In this document: piece after piece, positions 1 to 8,618 of the stretch
Position numbering within the stretch: the stretch's first letter is position 1
How the letters are laid out: every line of letters starts with the position of its first letter
Source of the DNA: Pedobacter sp. PAMC26386
Lineage (GTDB): Bacteria > Bacteroidota > Bacteroidia > Sphingobacteriales > Sphingobacteriaceae
DNA length: 64,000 bases
Direction: 5' to 3'
Assembly (NCBI GenBank): GCA_014302835.1
Contig: CP060294.1
Span: 868,001-932,000, forward strand
The notes under the pieces: model-generated
Databases searched by the model: none
What the model was told of the DNA's origin: nothing
The model's input: only the letters and a program-made list of their open reading frames with translations
Translations under genes and position numbers: made by a program

Positions 1-963
1 CCGAATTTTGACTGGGAGTATGTCAATGAATTTAATACTGGTTTTGAGCTGACTTTATTTAAAAGTCGCAGGTTACGTCTGTCGGCAGATTATTATAACA
101 AAATTACCAATAACATGTTTATTGATCAACCGCCTTCAGCTACAGCTGGCTTTCCTCTGTTGAGTTTAAGTACTGGAAAGATGAGAAACAGGGGAGTTGA
201 ATTTGATTTGAGTGGCGATATTCTGAAAACGAAAGATTTTACCTGGACAGTAGGTGTTAATGCAGGGTATAATAAAAATGTAGTGTTGCATGTAACTGAT
301 GTGACTGATTCTTATCCAGATGGAGATACGCGGATTTTGAAAGTTGGATTGCCTTATGGATCCTATTTTGCACCACAATGGGCAGGGGTAAATCCGCAGA
401 CGGGTGAAGCGCAATACTATAATCTGGATGGAAGCATCACCACTACTTATAATTCCAATACACAAAGCGTTGCAAAATCAGGAAGTTTATATCCTTCATT
501 TACTGGTGGATTTAATACCAGTTTAAGCTGGAAAGGGATTAGCGCAAGTGCATTGTTCTCCTTTGTTTCTGGCGTTTCCCGTTGGAATAATGAAGATTTC
601 TATAATGAGAATCAGCGTTATGCAACCAGTAATCAGTCTGTTAGAATGCTCGATGACCGATGGATGAAACCTGGAGATGTGAAAACCTTACAGCGCTTCG
701 ATATCCCAAGAAATTTTACTTCTAAAGATATTCAGGATGCTTCATTCCTGAGATTAAGAAATGTGAATATCAGTTATACCTTGCCAAAAACTCTAATTGA
801 AAAAATAAAGTTTGTCAAGAACTTCAAAGTTTTTGTACAGGGGCAAAACCTGGTAACCTGGACCAAATGGAGAGGGCTGGACCCTGAGAATAATGGGGTT
901 TCGGGTCGTTTCCAATATCCTAATGCAAGAACATATACCGCAGGAATTAGTGTTAACTTCTAA
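1..963 (+). CDS. SusC/RagA-type TonB-dependent outer-membrane receptor, C-terminal part
   Basis: The reading frame is open from the first base of the window, so only the last 320 codons of a gene that starts outside are present. What is seen is the distal beta-barrel: alternating aromatic/polar strands, a Q-N-L-V-T-W-T-K-W-R-G-L-D-P-E-N motif and a final I-S-V-N-F strand ending in Phe, as SusC/RagA barrels do. Proteins of this family form a gated outer-membrane channel energised by TonB and work with a SusD lipoprotein lid, which here starts 10 bases downstream. The plug domain is not visible and the substrate cannot be told from the barrel. The nearby peptidases make a peptide ligand possible, but a terminator-like hairpin lies between them and this pair. 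Confidence 0.93.
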   Translation, partial: PNFDWEYVNEFNTGFELTLFKSRRLRLSADYYNKITNNMFIDQPPSATAGFPLLSLSTGKMRNRGVEFDLSGDILKTKDFTWTVGVNAGYNKNVVLHVTDVTDSYPDGDTRILKVGLPYGSYFAPQWAGVNPQTGEAQYYNLDGSITTTYNSNTQSVAKSGSLYPSFTGGFNTSLSWKGISASALFSFVSGVSRWNNEDFYNENQRYATSNQSVRMLDDRWMKPGDVKTLQRFDIPRNFTSKDIQDASFLRLRNVNISYTLPKTLIEKIKFVKNFKVFVQGQNLVTWTKWRGLDPENNGVSGRFQYPNARTYTAGISVNF

Positions 964-973
964 AATTACAGCA

Positions 974-2353
974 ATGATTAATCCTATAAAATATACACTT
1001 ATACTTTTTCTGCTGATCTTATCGTCTTCCTGTAGCAAGCTGAATTTAAAGCCTACAGATGTGATCGATGCGGAGAAAGCTTACCGGAACCTGAATGATA
1101 TTGATTTAGGTCTGAACGGAGTTTACGTAGCCTTAGATAATACTTTGATAGGTATTAACGCAATTATTTCTGATGAGGTTATGTTACCAACAGAAAATAC
1201 AGTTAGTAATACAGATGCACACCGATGGCTTTACACTGGTGACAGTGATTCGGTGACCGGGTCATATTATACCTATTATACGGCTATAGATCGGTTAAAT
1301 AGGGTGTTAGCTGGCCTGGATGTGATTACAGTAGCTACGGTAGACATCGCTACAAGGGATCGTTATCGTGGAGAATTATTGGCCTTACGTGCGTTTTGTC
1401 ATTTTGAATTGTTGAGAATGTATGGTTCTGTTTATCAGAATGGAGGTTTAGGAGTTCCTTATATGAAAGCTTCTAAGGTTGGTTATCCCAGCAGAGATGC
1501 GTTTGAAGTTGTCGTAGCTGATGCTAAGGCCGATCTTGTTGCAGCTAAATCCTTGATTCCTTTGTCATTTAATGATAAAACCAGGATTACAAAAGTTGGT
1601 GTATCCGCTATACAAGCCAGACTGGCTCTCTATGAAAAAAATTGGAGTGAAGCAATTACTTACGCTACTGAGGCTATCAATTTAATGCCGCTGGCTACAG
1701 CGGCTCAGTTTCCTGGAATCTGGACTGATGCGACTGATAACGAGGTGATCTGGAAATTGAAAAGGGGAATTGAAGTGGAGCGCACTGGTAATTTGTTTTA
1801 TCGCCAGTCGGGAAATATAGTTTTATATGCACCTTCTTTTAAGCTGATCAACTCATTCGATAAAGATAATGATGTCCGTTATACAGCTTATATCAAATTT
1901 GACGATACAAGAGGAGAAAAAAAATCTCAGTATCTGGTTAATAAATATGCGGGTACTGAAGCTTTTCCAGGTTTAGCAGATATTAAATTATTCAGGACAG
2001 GAGAAATGTATCTGATCAGGGCGGAAGCTGAGGCCGAAAGTGCTGGGGATGCAGCGGGAGATCTGAATGCTTTACGTAAGGCAAGAATCAAGGGTTATGT
2101 TTCGGTTAGTTTTGCTGGTAAAGACGATCTGGTCAGCGCTATTTATACTGAAAGGTTTAAAGAATTAGCCTTTGAAGGGCACCGTTTCTTTGACCTCAAA
2201 CGTAGAAATTTACCAGTGCAAAGATTGCCGGAGGATGCGATAAATACTTCAGGGGCGGTTAAATTATTGCCCACTCAGGCACAGTATGCACTTCCTTTGC
2301 CGGCATTGGAGATTTCTGTGAACAAAAACACATTTCAGAACCCTAATTATTAA
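974..2353 (+). CDS. SusD/RagB family nutrient-binding outer-membrane lipoprotein
   Basis: This 459-residue protein is the surface partner of the preceding SusC and captures ligand over the channel. The start at 974 puts a hydrophobic signal directly before a lipobox with Cys20 (S-S-S-C-S-K); an in-frame start further upstream would lie inside the susC reading frame and spoil the signal. The N-terminal SusD-like region, TPR-type helices and the C-terminal RagB region with L-F-R-T-G-E-M-Y-L-I-R-A-E-A and F-E-G-H-R-F-F-D-L-K-R motifs are all present. It is somewhat short for the family (usually 480 to 600 residues). It is almost certainly co-transcribed with the upstream receptor. The ligand is unknown. 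Confidence 0.93.
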   Translation: MINPIKYTLILFLLILSSSCSKLNLKPTDVIDAEKAYRNLNDIDLGLNGVYVALDNTLIGINAIISDEVMLPTENTVSNTDAHRWLYTGDSDSVTGSYYTYYTAIDRLNRVLAGLDVITVATVDIATRDRYRGELLALRAFCHFELLRMYGSVYQNGGLGVPYMKASKVGYPSRDAFEVVVADAKADLVAAKSLIPLSFNDKTRITKVGVSAIQARLALYEKNWSEAITYATEAINLMPLATAAQFPGIWTDATDNEVIWKLKRGIEVERTGNLFYRQSGNIVLYAPSFKLINSFDKDNDVRYTAYIKFDDTRGEKKSQYLVNKYAGTEAFPGLADIKLFRTGEMYLIRAEAEAESAGDAAGDLNALRKARIKGYVSVSFAGKDDLVSAIYTERFKELAFEGHRFFDLKRRNLPVQRLPEDAINTSGAVKLLPTQAQYALPLPALEISVNKNTFQNPNY

Positions 2354-2440
2354 GTGCCCTTTTAATACTTATCTGATAAAAATTTTTATCATCTGAATTT
2401 AAACTGGCGCTAAAAAATGTGATTATCTTTCTGAAAGCTA

Positions 2441-2475
2441 AGCGTCTGTTTAAATTTTAAAAAGACGCTGATTTT
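2441..2475 (+). terminator. Probable intrinsic terminator after the first susCD pair
   Basis: AGCGTCT at 2441-2447 pairs with AGACGCT at 2463-2469, the intervening AT-rich bases can extend the stem, and GATTTTT follows. It lies 35 bases before the peptidase start, so the peptidases may be a separate or attenuated unit. A second perfect AT palindrome (GATAAAAATTTTTATC) sits at 2375-2390. Confidence 0.55.
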
Positions 2476-2509
2476 TAACCAAAATTTCAACCCAAATAAA
2501 AAAAACAAA

Positions 2510-3538
2510 ATGATGAATAGGAACTTTAAAACAATAGCTGTTTTGCTGTTATGTTTTGCAGCTAATATAGCTTACGGACAAGAAAAATATGTAATGGTTA
2601 TTCATGGTGGCGCCGGAACTATCACCAGGAAAAATATGAGTGCGGAAAAAGAAGCCGCTTATATCGCTGCTTTAACTAAAGCACTGCAAACTGGATATAA
2701 TGTTTTGAAAGCTGGGAAAACTAGTTTAGATGCAGTTGAGGCCACAATCCATATCATGGAAGACTCTCCATTATTCAATGCAGGAAAAGGTGCTGTGTTT
2801 ACCCATGATGGTAAAAATGAAATGGATGCTGCAATTATGGATGGAAAAACACTGATGGCAGGAGCTGTAGCAGGAGTCACTACTATTAAAAATCCTATTT
2901 CTGCAGCCAGGGCGGTTATGGAAAAATCTGAACATGTGATGATGGTAGGTCCGGGAGCAGAATTATTTGCTAAACAGGCCGGTATTGAAATCGTTAGTCC
3001 TAAATATTTTTATACCAAAGAGCGTTGGGATGGCTTACAACAAGCTATTAAAGAAGATGCTACGAAAGCTGTTTTAGATCATGGCAATAAAAAAACGATG
3101 AAACTGGGTACTATAAACCACGATTACAAATTCGGTACGGTGGGAGCAGTTGCATTAGATCATGCAGGGAATCTGGCAGCGGGGACATCAACTGGTGGGA
3201 TGACTAATAAAAAGTATGGCCGTATTGGTGATTCTCCAATCATTGGCGCAGGTACTTATGCGAATAATTTAACAGCAGGTATTTCCTGCACGGGCTGGGG
3301 AGAATTTTATATCCGTAATGTCGTAGCGCATGATATTTCTGCAATGATGGAATATAAAAACATGCCAGTAGCTGAAGCTGCAAAAGCAGTTTTGGATAAA
3401 GTAGGTAAAATGGGTGGTGACGGAGGTCTGATTGCGTTGGATGCAAAAGGAAATATAACCATGCCTTTCAATACCGAAGGGATGTACAGAGGAACAGTTA
3501 CCGAAAATGGTAAGATTGAAGTATTGATTTATAAATAG
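2510..3538 (+). CDS. iaaA: Exported isoaspartyl peptidase/L-asparaginase (Ntn-hydrolase, peptidase family T2)
   Basis: The 342-residue product belongs to the plant-type asparaginase family, which hydrolyses beta-aspartyl dipeptides and asparagine. A signal peptide is visible with a likely cut after Gly23 (A-Y-G|Q), then the family start V-M-V-I-H-G-G-A-G. The autoprocessing and catalytic Thr is Thr210 in F-G-T-V-G-A-V-A, followed by G-T-S-T-G-G-M and the G-A-G-T-Y-A-N oxyanion/substrate region, so the enzyme looks complete. Length is normal. The next gene, 11 bases downstream, encodes a cyanophycinase-like peptidase, whose products in known systems are beta-Asp-Arg dipeptides that this enzyme class cleaves. 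Periplasmic or secreted location is inferred from the signal peptide. Confidence 0.92.
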   Translation: MMNRNFKTIAVLLLCFAANIAYGQEKYVMVIHGGAGTITRKNMSAEKEAAYIAALTKALQTGYNVLKAGKTSLDAVEATIHIMEDSPLFNAGKGAVFTHDGKNEMDAAIMDGKTLMAGAVAGVTTIKNPISAARAVMEKSEHVMMVGPGAELFAKQAGIEIVSPKYFYTKERWDGLQQAIKEDATKAVLDHGNKKTMKLGTINHDYKFGTVGAVALDHAGNLAAGTSTGGMTNKKYGRIGDSPIIGAGTYANNLTAGISCTGWGEFYIRNVVAHDISAMMEYKNMPVAEAAKAVLDKVGKMGGDGGLIALDAKGNITMPFNTEGMYRGTVTENGKIEVLIYK

Positions 3539-3549
3539 GGAGGGTAATC

Positions 3550-4431
3550 ATGAATTCTAAAATTTGTTTGCGTATTCCGTACGCCCTGTTTTTTGTTGCC
3601 TTTTTTTTCGTAAATCAGTCCTTTGGTCAATATAAAACTAAGCCTGTAATACCAGTTTTATCAAAAGGCAGTCTATTTATTATTGGAGGTGGTGACCGTT
3701 CTCCCGAATTAATCAGATCGCTGATTCAAACGGCCAACCTCAGAACTACAGATTATATCATTGTGTTACCGATGGCAACTGCTGAACCAGAAGCTTCATT
3801 TGAGGCGATTAAAACGCAGTTATCGGCTGCTGCCAAAAATAGTATTTACAATTTCAATTTTGAAGGAGAGAAAGTTCATGACCGGAAATTGCTGGATTCT
3901 CTGGCAGGGGCAAGACTTGTTTTTATCACTGGAGGAGATCAAAGCCGGTTTATGAAGGCGGTATTGAATACACCGGTATATGCCGCAATTCATCAGGCTT
4001 ATCAAAACGGAGCGACTATTGCCGGTACAAGCGCCGGAGCAGCGGTGATGAGTAAACATATGATTACTGGTAATCAATTGCTGGATACCAATTACAGGGA
4101 GACTTTTAATAAACTAAGGGCAGATAATGTGGAGTTTGAAAGTGGAATGGGCTTGCTGGATTCTGTCATTATTGATCAGCATTTTATCAAAAGGAGCCGG
4201 TATAATCGATTATTATCTGCGCTTACAGCTTATCCCGGATATGATTGTATAGGTATTGATGAAGGAACAGCTATCATTGTCAGGGGTAAAAAGATTACCG
4301 TGACAGGGGTGAGTCAGGTACTCAGAATAGCTGATCCTCAGAATGTAAAGGTCAGGGGAAATCATCTGATTACTTTTGATAATTTGCGATTTAGCCTATA
4401 TGCTGAGGGTGATCAGTTTAACTTAAAATAG
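3550..4431 (+). CDS. Exported cyanophycinase-like serine peptidase (family S51)
   Basis: The 293-residue product carries a signal peptide (likely cut near residue 26, F-G|Q) and the S51 fold marks: I-I-G-G-G-D, V-F-I-T-G-G-D-Q, the nucleophile elbow G-T-S-A-G-A-A with Ser161, and the late G-I-D-E-G-T-A-I-I motif of cyanophycinases. Known members cut multi-L-arginyl-poly-L-aspartate into beta-Asp-Arg dipeptides; secreted members act on polymer released by other cells. It shares an operon with an isoaspartyl peptidase, giving the two-step pathway for that polymer. The strong purine run before the ATG supports the chosen start. A relative acting on other beta-linked or alpha-aspartyl peptides cannot be excluded. 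Confidence 0.85.
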   Translation: MNSKICLRIPYALFFVAFFFVNQSFGQYKTKPVIPVLSKGSLFIIGGGDRSPELIRSLIQTANLRTTDYIIVLPMATAEPEASFEAIKTQLSAAAKNSIYNFNFEGEKVHDRKLLDSLAGARLVFITGGDQSRFMKAVLNTPVYAAIHQAYQNGATIAGTSAGAAVMSKHMITGNQLLDTNYRETFNKLRADNVEFESGMGLLDSVIIDQHFIKRSRYNRLLSALTAYPGYDCIGIDEGTAIIVRGKKITVTGVSQVLRIADPQNVKVRGNHLITFDNLRFSLYAEGDQFNLK

Positions 4432-4474
4432 GTTATTTCTCTAGGAGGAATCATGTATTTTGTTAAATTTGAGT

Positions 4475-5017
4475 ATGGAGATTCTTGCTGAAACTGAAAG
4501 GTTAATTTTAAGAGAGCTTTTATTGACAGATAAACATGGAATGTATGAACTGGATACTGATCCTTTAGTACATCAATATATTTACAATCAGCAGATTGAT
4601 AGTCTGGATCAGGCAGAAGAGATGATCAGATTTATCAGGCAGCAGTATGCAGAAAATGGAACCGGCCGCCTTGCTATTGTGAACAAGGATACGAATGAAT
4701 TTATGGGTTGGGCTGGCTTGAAATTGGTGAGAGGAACTTATAATAACTATTCCAATTACTATGAAGTAGGTTATCGGCTAATCCATAAATACTGGGGAAA
4801 GGGGTATGCCACGGAGGCTGCACATGCGTCTCTGGATTATGGCTTTACTGGACTCAAAATTGATAAAATCTACGCGATGGCAGCTATTGAAAATGAGGCT
4901 TCCAAAAATGTGCTGGAAAAAATCGGTATGCGGTACATCGAGACATTTGATCTGGACGGTGAGGAGCATAATTGGTTTGAAATTACGGTAAAGGAATGGA
5001 AGAAGAGGAAGTTATAG
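4475..5017 (+). CDS. GNAT-family N-acetyltransferase (RimJ/RimL type)
   Basis: This 180-residue protein shows the acetyltransferase layout: E-T-E-R-L-I-L-R-E at the N-terminus, a central G-W-A-G-L-K-L strand, then the acetyl-CoA loop Y-W-G-K-G-Y-A-T-E-A and A-S-K-N-V-L-E-K-I-G-M-R. Members acetylate ribosomal protein N-termini or small amines; the substrate here is unknown. I chose the ATG at 4475 because the family motif starts just after it. A TTG at 4460 is in frame, and an ATG at 4453 right behind a strong AGGAGG is out of frame and gives only a 12-codon ORF, which could act as a short translational lead-in. It follows the peptidase gene closely and may be in the same transcript. Confidence 0.85.
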   Translation: MEILAETERLILRELLLTDKHGMYELDTDPLVHQYIYNQQIDSLDQAEEMIRFIRQQYAENGTGRLAIVNKDTNEFMGWAGLKLVRGTYNNYSNYYEVGYRLIHKYWGKGYATEAAHASLDYGFTGLKIDKIYAMAAIENEASKNVLEKIGMRYIETFDLDGEEHNWFEITVKEWKKRKL

Positions 5018-5036
5018 TTAAATCAATAAATACTTC

Positions 5037-5207
5037 AGTGTATTACAAATGGGGTAATGATTGGAGCAAATGATGCCAGCCGGTACTGATGAGGCCTTAC
5101 ATTATCATTCAAAGGCACAGTAGGTGTTTTATATTCTGGGTGGAGTGGCAACATCTTCACCGAAATCTCACGGTGACCGGGTAAATGTAAGTGTTGAAAT
5201 CCGGTAA
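5037..5207 (+). pseudogene. Remnant of a small cupin-domain protein
   Basis: Between two intact genes the + strand reads, in one frame from 5064, E-Q-M-M-P-A-G-T-D-E-A-L-H-Y-H-S-K-A-Q, a TAG stop at 5121, then V-F-Y-I-L-G-G-V-A-T, directly joined to S-P-K-S-H-G-D-R-V-N-V and a stop at 5205. The first part is the metal-binding strand of small cupins (HYH and A-Q-x-F-Y-I-L-x-G-x-A), and the last resembles their C-terminal end. The Y-K-W-G-N-D start fits another frame just upstream. So the gene seems to have lost its middle, gained a stop and shifted frame. This rests on my reading of family patterns only. Confidence 0.6.
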
Positions 5208-5262
5208 ATGCATTCACTCAGATAAGTATTAAGACTATAATATACTAAATATCAATCATTAT

Positions 5263-5727
5263 ATGAATCAAATTGAACTTCGGAAAATACAGTTAATAGG
5301 TTTATCTCTGAAAGGAAAAACAACAAATGAGAACGATCAGTCTAGCATAGACTGTGGTCATTTATGGCAGGAGTTTATGAGTAAAGGAATTGCTGCTCAG
5401 GTACGAGGGAAAATTACTGATGAAGTACTGGCTGCTTATCATGATTATGAGGGTGATCATACTCAGCCCTATTCTTTTTTTATTGGTTGTAAAGTGAATC
5501 CGGGGAGCGAGGTTCCAGAAGGACTGGAAAGTTTAACCATCCCATCGGGAAGCTATGAAAAGATTGTAACCAGGGGTAAATTTCCGGATTGTATTGCGAA
5601 TACCTGGAGAGAAATCTGGAAATCTGATACTCCGTCAAGAGCTTATCAGGTAGATTTTGAGGTCTATGATGAAAGAGCAGCAGACTGGAATAATAGTGAG
5701 GTTGATATCTTCCTTTCTGTAAAATAG
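5263..5727 (+). CDS. GyrI-like / effector-binding domain protein
   Basis: The 154-residue soluble protein looks like a stand-alone effector-binding domain of the GyrI/SbmC/Rob superfamily: an early strand I-Q-L-I-G-L-S-L-K-G, a helix with L-W-Q-E-F, then Y-D-Y-E-G-D-H-type and F-F-I-G-C-K-V strands, I-P-S-G-S-Y-E-K-I, and a final helix W-R-E-I-W followed by F-E-V-Y-D-E-R. It has no DNA-binding domain. Family members bind small hydrophobic or cationic ligands or, as in GyrI, bind DNA gyrase. Such proteins often sit alone in Sphingobacteriaceae genomes. The ligand is unknown, and no neighbour suggests one. Confidence 0.8.
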   Translation: MNQIELRKIQLIGLSLKGKTTNENDQSSIDCGHLWQEFMSKGIAAQVRGKITDEVLAAYHDYEGDHTQPYSFFIGCKVNPGSEVPEGLESLTIPSGSYEKIVTRGKFPDCIANTWREIWKSDTPSRAYQVDFEVYDERAADWNNSEVDIFLSVK

Positions 5728-5783
5728 GGTATCAATGCATAAATTGAATTAGATTTCATTAAATCTGTATTAACAAACGGCTT

Positions 5784-5817
5784 TTTGATAAAAGCAGCAG
5801 ATCAAACATTATCTTTG
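5784..5817 (+). promoter_or_regulatory. Candidate Bacteroidota promoter (TTTG-N22-TAtcTTTG)
   Basis: TTTG at 5784-5787 and TATCTTTG at 5810-5817 match the -33 and -7 boxes used by the Bacteroidota primary sigma factor. If it drives the gene at 6057 the untranslated leader would be about 230 bases. The rest of 5728-6056 is AT-rich; besides the dyad at 5974-5997 I see only a weak AGATTT/AAATCT hairpin at 5751-5766. Confidence 0.5.
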
Positions 5818-5973
5818 TATTCTAAATCATAGCTATCTTATCTACAGACGTTTTAAGCGCAGTCAAAAAAAATATGCAATTCGTTTTTTTATACATTTTT
5901 ATAATGTGAAATTTTCTACATTGTGTTTTTAATCCATAAGATTTTGGAATAAATACGAACCGGAATAGGGGGA

Positions 5974-5997
5974 TTGATAGTCATAGACGTCTATCAA
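5974..5997. repeat. Inverted repeat with central 12-bp palindrome in the leader of the DUF5686 gene
   Basis: TTGATAG (5974-5980) and CTATCAA (5991-5997) flank an overlapping perfect palindrome ATAGACGTCTAT at 5983-5994, about 60 bases before the start codon. It could be a protein-binding site or an RNA hairpin in the leader. No T-run follows, so it is not an intrinsic terminator. Confidence 0.5.
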
Positions 5998-6056
5998 TAA
6001 ATATTCAGGATTAATTTAACAAAGTAATATCCCGGTTTTAAATTTTTTATCATTCT

Positions 6057-8618
6057 ATGCAGGTTAAAGAATTCACTTTCTTTTTATTTCAGTTTTCCAG
6101 TGAAAGGCGCAATGTGCGTGGTATATTTCTTTTCTTAATACTTACTGTTTTAAGCGCTAATTTTGTAAATGCACAGCAGGCTCATGTCATTACAGGTAAA
6201 ATAACAGACGCACAAACTGGTGAAGCCATCCCTTATGCTACCATCTTTGTCAAACTTAAAAACGGGACGGTAAGGGCTACGGCTTCAGATTTTGATGGTT
6301 TATATCATTTGGCTATACCTACTGATATTGCCAATGATTCTATTTATACGGCTTATGTCAGCTATTTGCCGGGTAAAAAATTATTACCTAAACCCCCTAA
6401 AACAATTGTTGATTTCCAACTGGCCGTAAATGGCCGCATCCTAAACGGGGTAACTATTTCTCCTAAAACTTATGTGAACCCGGCTTGGGAAATCATGGAT
6501 AAGCTCGTTAAGAATAAGCCCGTAAATGATCAGAAGTATCTGAAAAGTTATCAGTATCAAAGCTATAATCGTATTGAGATTTCGGTAACGAATATCAGTG
6601 AGAAGATGAAGAAAAATAAGGTAATCAAACAGGTTTTACCACTCATGGAAAATCTGCAAAAGATTGCTGGTGAAGAAGGAGCACCAATTTTACCCATATT
6701 TATGTCTGAAACAGTTTCTGATTATAAGTATACCACCAGTCCTGAAAGAAAAACAGAGTATGTGCTGCGGACTAAAGTCAGCGGCGTGGGAATAGAGGAT
6801 GAAACGCTGATTTCTCAATTGGTAGGTTCTACGTTCTTACAATATAATTTTTATAATAATTTTCTTAAGCTGGCTAATAAAGACTTTATATCGCCTACGA
6901 GCGATAACTGGAAGACCCATTATAACTATGAATTGATTGACGCTTATGATAAAATAAATGGCAGGGAATGCTATAAAATTGAATTCAAGCCAAAACGATC
7001 ACACGATCTGGCCTTTGATGGGGTCATGTGGATTACACGGGATAGCTATGCTTTATATCAGATTGACTGTAAAGTTTCTCAGGATGCAAACCTGAATTTT
7101 TTGAACAAAATCAGGATACAGCAAGCGATGGTACAGGCTCCGGGTACAACGGCCTGGTTACCGGGACAAACCCGTATTGTGGTAAATGTCGGTACTACTC
7201 AAAAGAAATTATCTGGATTTATCGCAAAGTTTTATCTCTCTAATAAAAATATAGAGGTTAATAAAAGTTACCCGGTTTCAGACTTTAATGAGAGTCTGGT
7301 GATGAGTAAGGATGTGAATAAGAAAGATGATCAGTACTGGATTAAAAACCGTGCAGATTCATTGACTGCTGCTGATAAAGCAGTTTATAAAATGATAGAT
7401 ACTGTTAAAAACCTGCCTTTGGTTAAAACTTATGCGGATATAGCAGGAATGCTGATTAATGGGTATTATAAGGTTGGAAAGGTGAGTTTTGGACCTTATC
7501 CTTATACCTATAGCTATAATGATCTGGAAGGTAATGTTTTAAGGTTAGGTGCAACAACGAATACTAATTTTAGTGATAAACTGATTCTGAGTGGCTTTTT
7601 AAGCTATGGTTTCAGAGATGAACGGTTCAAATACAATGCTGCTGTAGACTATATTTTTTCCCGGAAACCATGGATTCAGGCCGGAGTTTCTTATCAGCAT
7701 GATATTGGACAAACTGGCTATCAGTTCGAAAACTTCATCAATAGGGCTAACAATGTATTTATGGCATCTATCCGTAATGGAAAGGTGATCAGAAGAGGGC
7801 CCTTTACTCAGAATATTGGACAGGCTTATATCCAAACTGATATTACTCCGACCATCAGAGGTAAACTGACACTATCTCACCGGACTTTTGATCCGCTGTT
7901 TAATTTTCATTACTATGATCAGACCGCTCAGAAAATGTATAACCGCTATGAGGTTTCTGAAATTGGAACTGAGCTGCAATGGACGCCTGGAAGACGCTTA
8001 CTGGAATCTTCTAAAATCAACAAACGATTAATTATTGGTAATGGAAACAGTAATCCTATTCTGACATTCAGATATATCAGAGGCGTTAAAGCGGTGCATG
8101 GTGATTTTAATTATAATAAGTTCTATTTTAATATCAGTCAGAGACCGCGTCTGGGTATTTTTGGCGTAGGTGACTATTCTTTGACTGCCGGGTATATTCC
8201 AAGTGTAATACCTTATCCTTTACTGGAAAATCACAGGTATAGTTTCAATACCATGCGGTTTATGGAGTTTACAAGCGACAGGTTTGTTTCGTTGAACTAT
8301 ACGCAGCATATGGAAGGCTTGATCACCAATAGCATTCCACTGTTAAAATCATTAAACGTACGTACTGTAGCCGTTTTAAATGTTCTGCAAGGGAGTCTTT
8401 CCAATAGAAATAATGAGGCGTTTTTGAGAGGGAGATCTACGCTTAACCGGAGCTTGAATAATGTTCCTTATGTGGAGGTAGGATATGGTGTAGAAAATAT
8501 CTTCAAAATTATCCGTATTGATTTCCTCCATCGTTTGACGCAAAGAGAGCATTTAAATGAACCGGGGGCAGAACCCTCGAATTTTGCAATCAGGACGACT
8601 TTACAATTCAGGTTGTAA
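6057..8618 (+). CDS. DUF5686 outer-membrane protein with N-terminal carboxypeptidase-regulatory-like domain
   Basis: The 853-residue protein begins with a signal peptide ending F-V-N-A-Q (about residue 40), then a carboxypeptidase-regulatory-like beta-sandwich (I-T-G-K-I-T-D-A-Q-T-G-E-A-I-P-Y-A-T to about residue 130), a middle region of the DUF5686 type, and a long C-terminal beta-barrel ending in F-A-I-R-T-T-L-Q-F-R-L. It has no TonB plug domain and no SusD partner, so it is not a SusC. Members are conserved outer-membrane proteins of Bacteroidota with no settled function. The N-terminal region before the hydrophobic core is long, so a GTG at 6114 is a possible alternative start. The end overlaps the convergent hxlR-like gene by 18 bases. 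Confidence 0.85.
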   Translation: MQVKEFTFFLFQFSSERRNVRGIFLFLILTVLSANFVNAQQAHVITGKITDAQTGEAIPYATIFVKLKNGTVRATASDFDGLYHLAIPTDIANDSIYTAYVSYLPGKKLLPKPPKTIVDFQLAVNGRILNGVTISPKTYVNPAWEIMDKLVKNKPVNDQKYLKSYQYQSYNRIEISVTNISEKMKKNKVIKQVLPLMENLQKIAGEEGAPILPIFMSETVSDYKYTTSPERKTEYVLRTKVSGVGIEDETLISQLVGSTFLQYNFYNNFLKLANKDFISPTSDNWKTHYNYELIDAYDKINGRECYKIEFKPKRSHDLAFDGVMWITRDSYALYQIDCKVSQDANLNFLNKIRIQQAMVQAPGTTAWLPGQTRIVVNVGTTQKKLSGFIAKFYLSNKNIEVNKSYPVSDFNESLVMSKDVNKKDDQYWIKNRADSLTAADKAVYKMIDTVKNLPLVKTYADIAGMLINGYYKVGKVSFGPYPYTYSYNDLEGNVLRLGATTNTNFSDKLILSGFLSYGFRDERFKYNAAVDYIFSRKPWIQAGVSYQHDIGQTGYQFENFINRANNVFMASIRNGKVIRRGPFTQNIGQAYIQTDITPTIRGKLTLSHRTFDPLFNFHYYDQTAQKMYNRYEVSEIGTELQWTPGRRLLESSKINKRLIIGNGNSNPILTFRYIRGVKAVHGDFNYNKFYFNISQRPRLGIFGVGDYSLTAGYIPSVIPYPLLENHRYSFNTMRFMEFTSDRFVSLNYTQHMEGLITNSIPLLKSLNVRTVAVLNVLQGSLSNRNNEAFLRGRSTLNRSLNNVPYVEVGYGVENIFKIIRIDFLHRLTQREHLNEPGAEPSNFAIRTTLQFRL

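Noticed and set aside
893..973. Upstream in-frame start for the first SusD
   Set aside because: It sits in the coding end of susC and would bury the lipoprotein signal; the start at 974 is the natural one.
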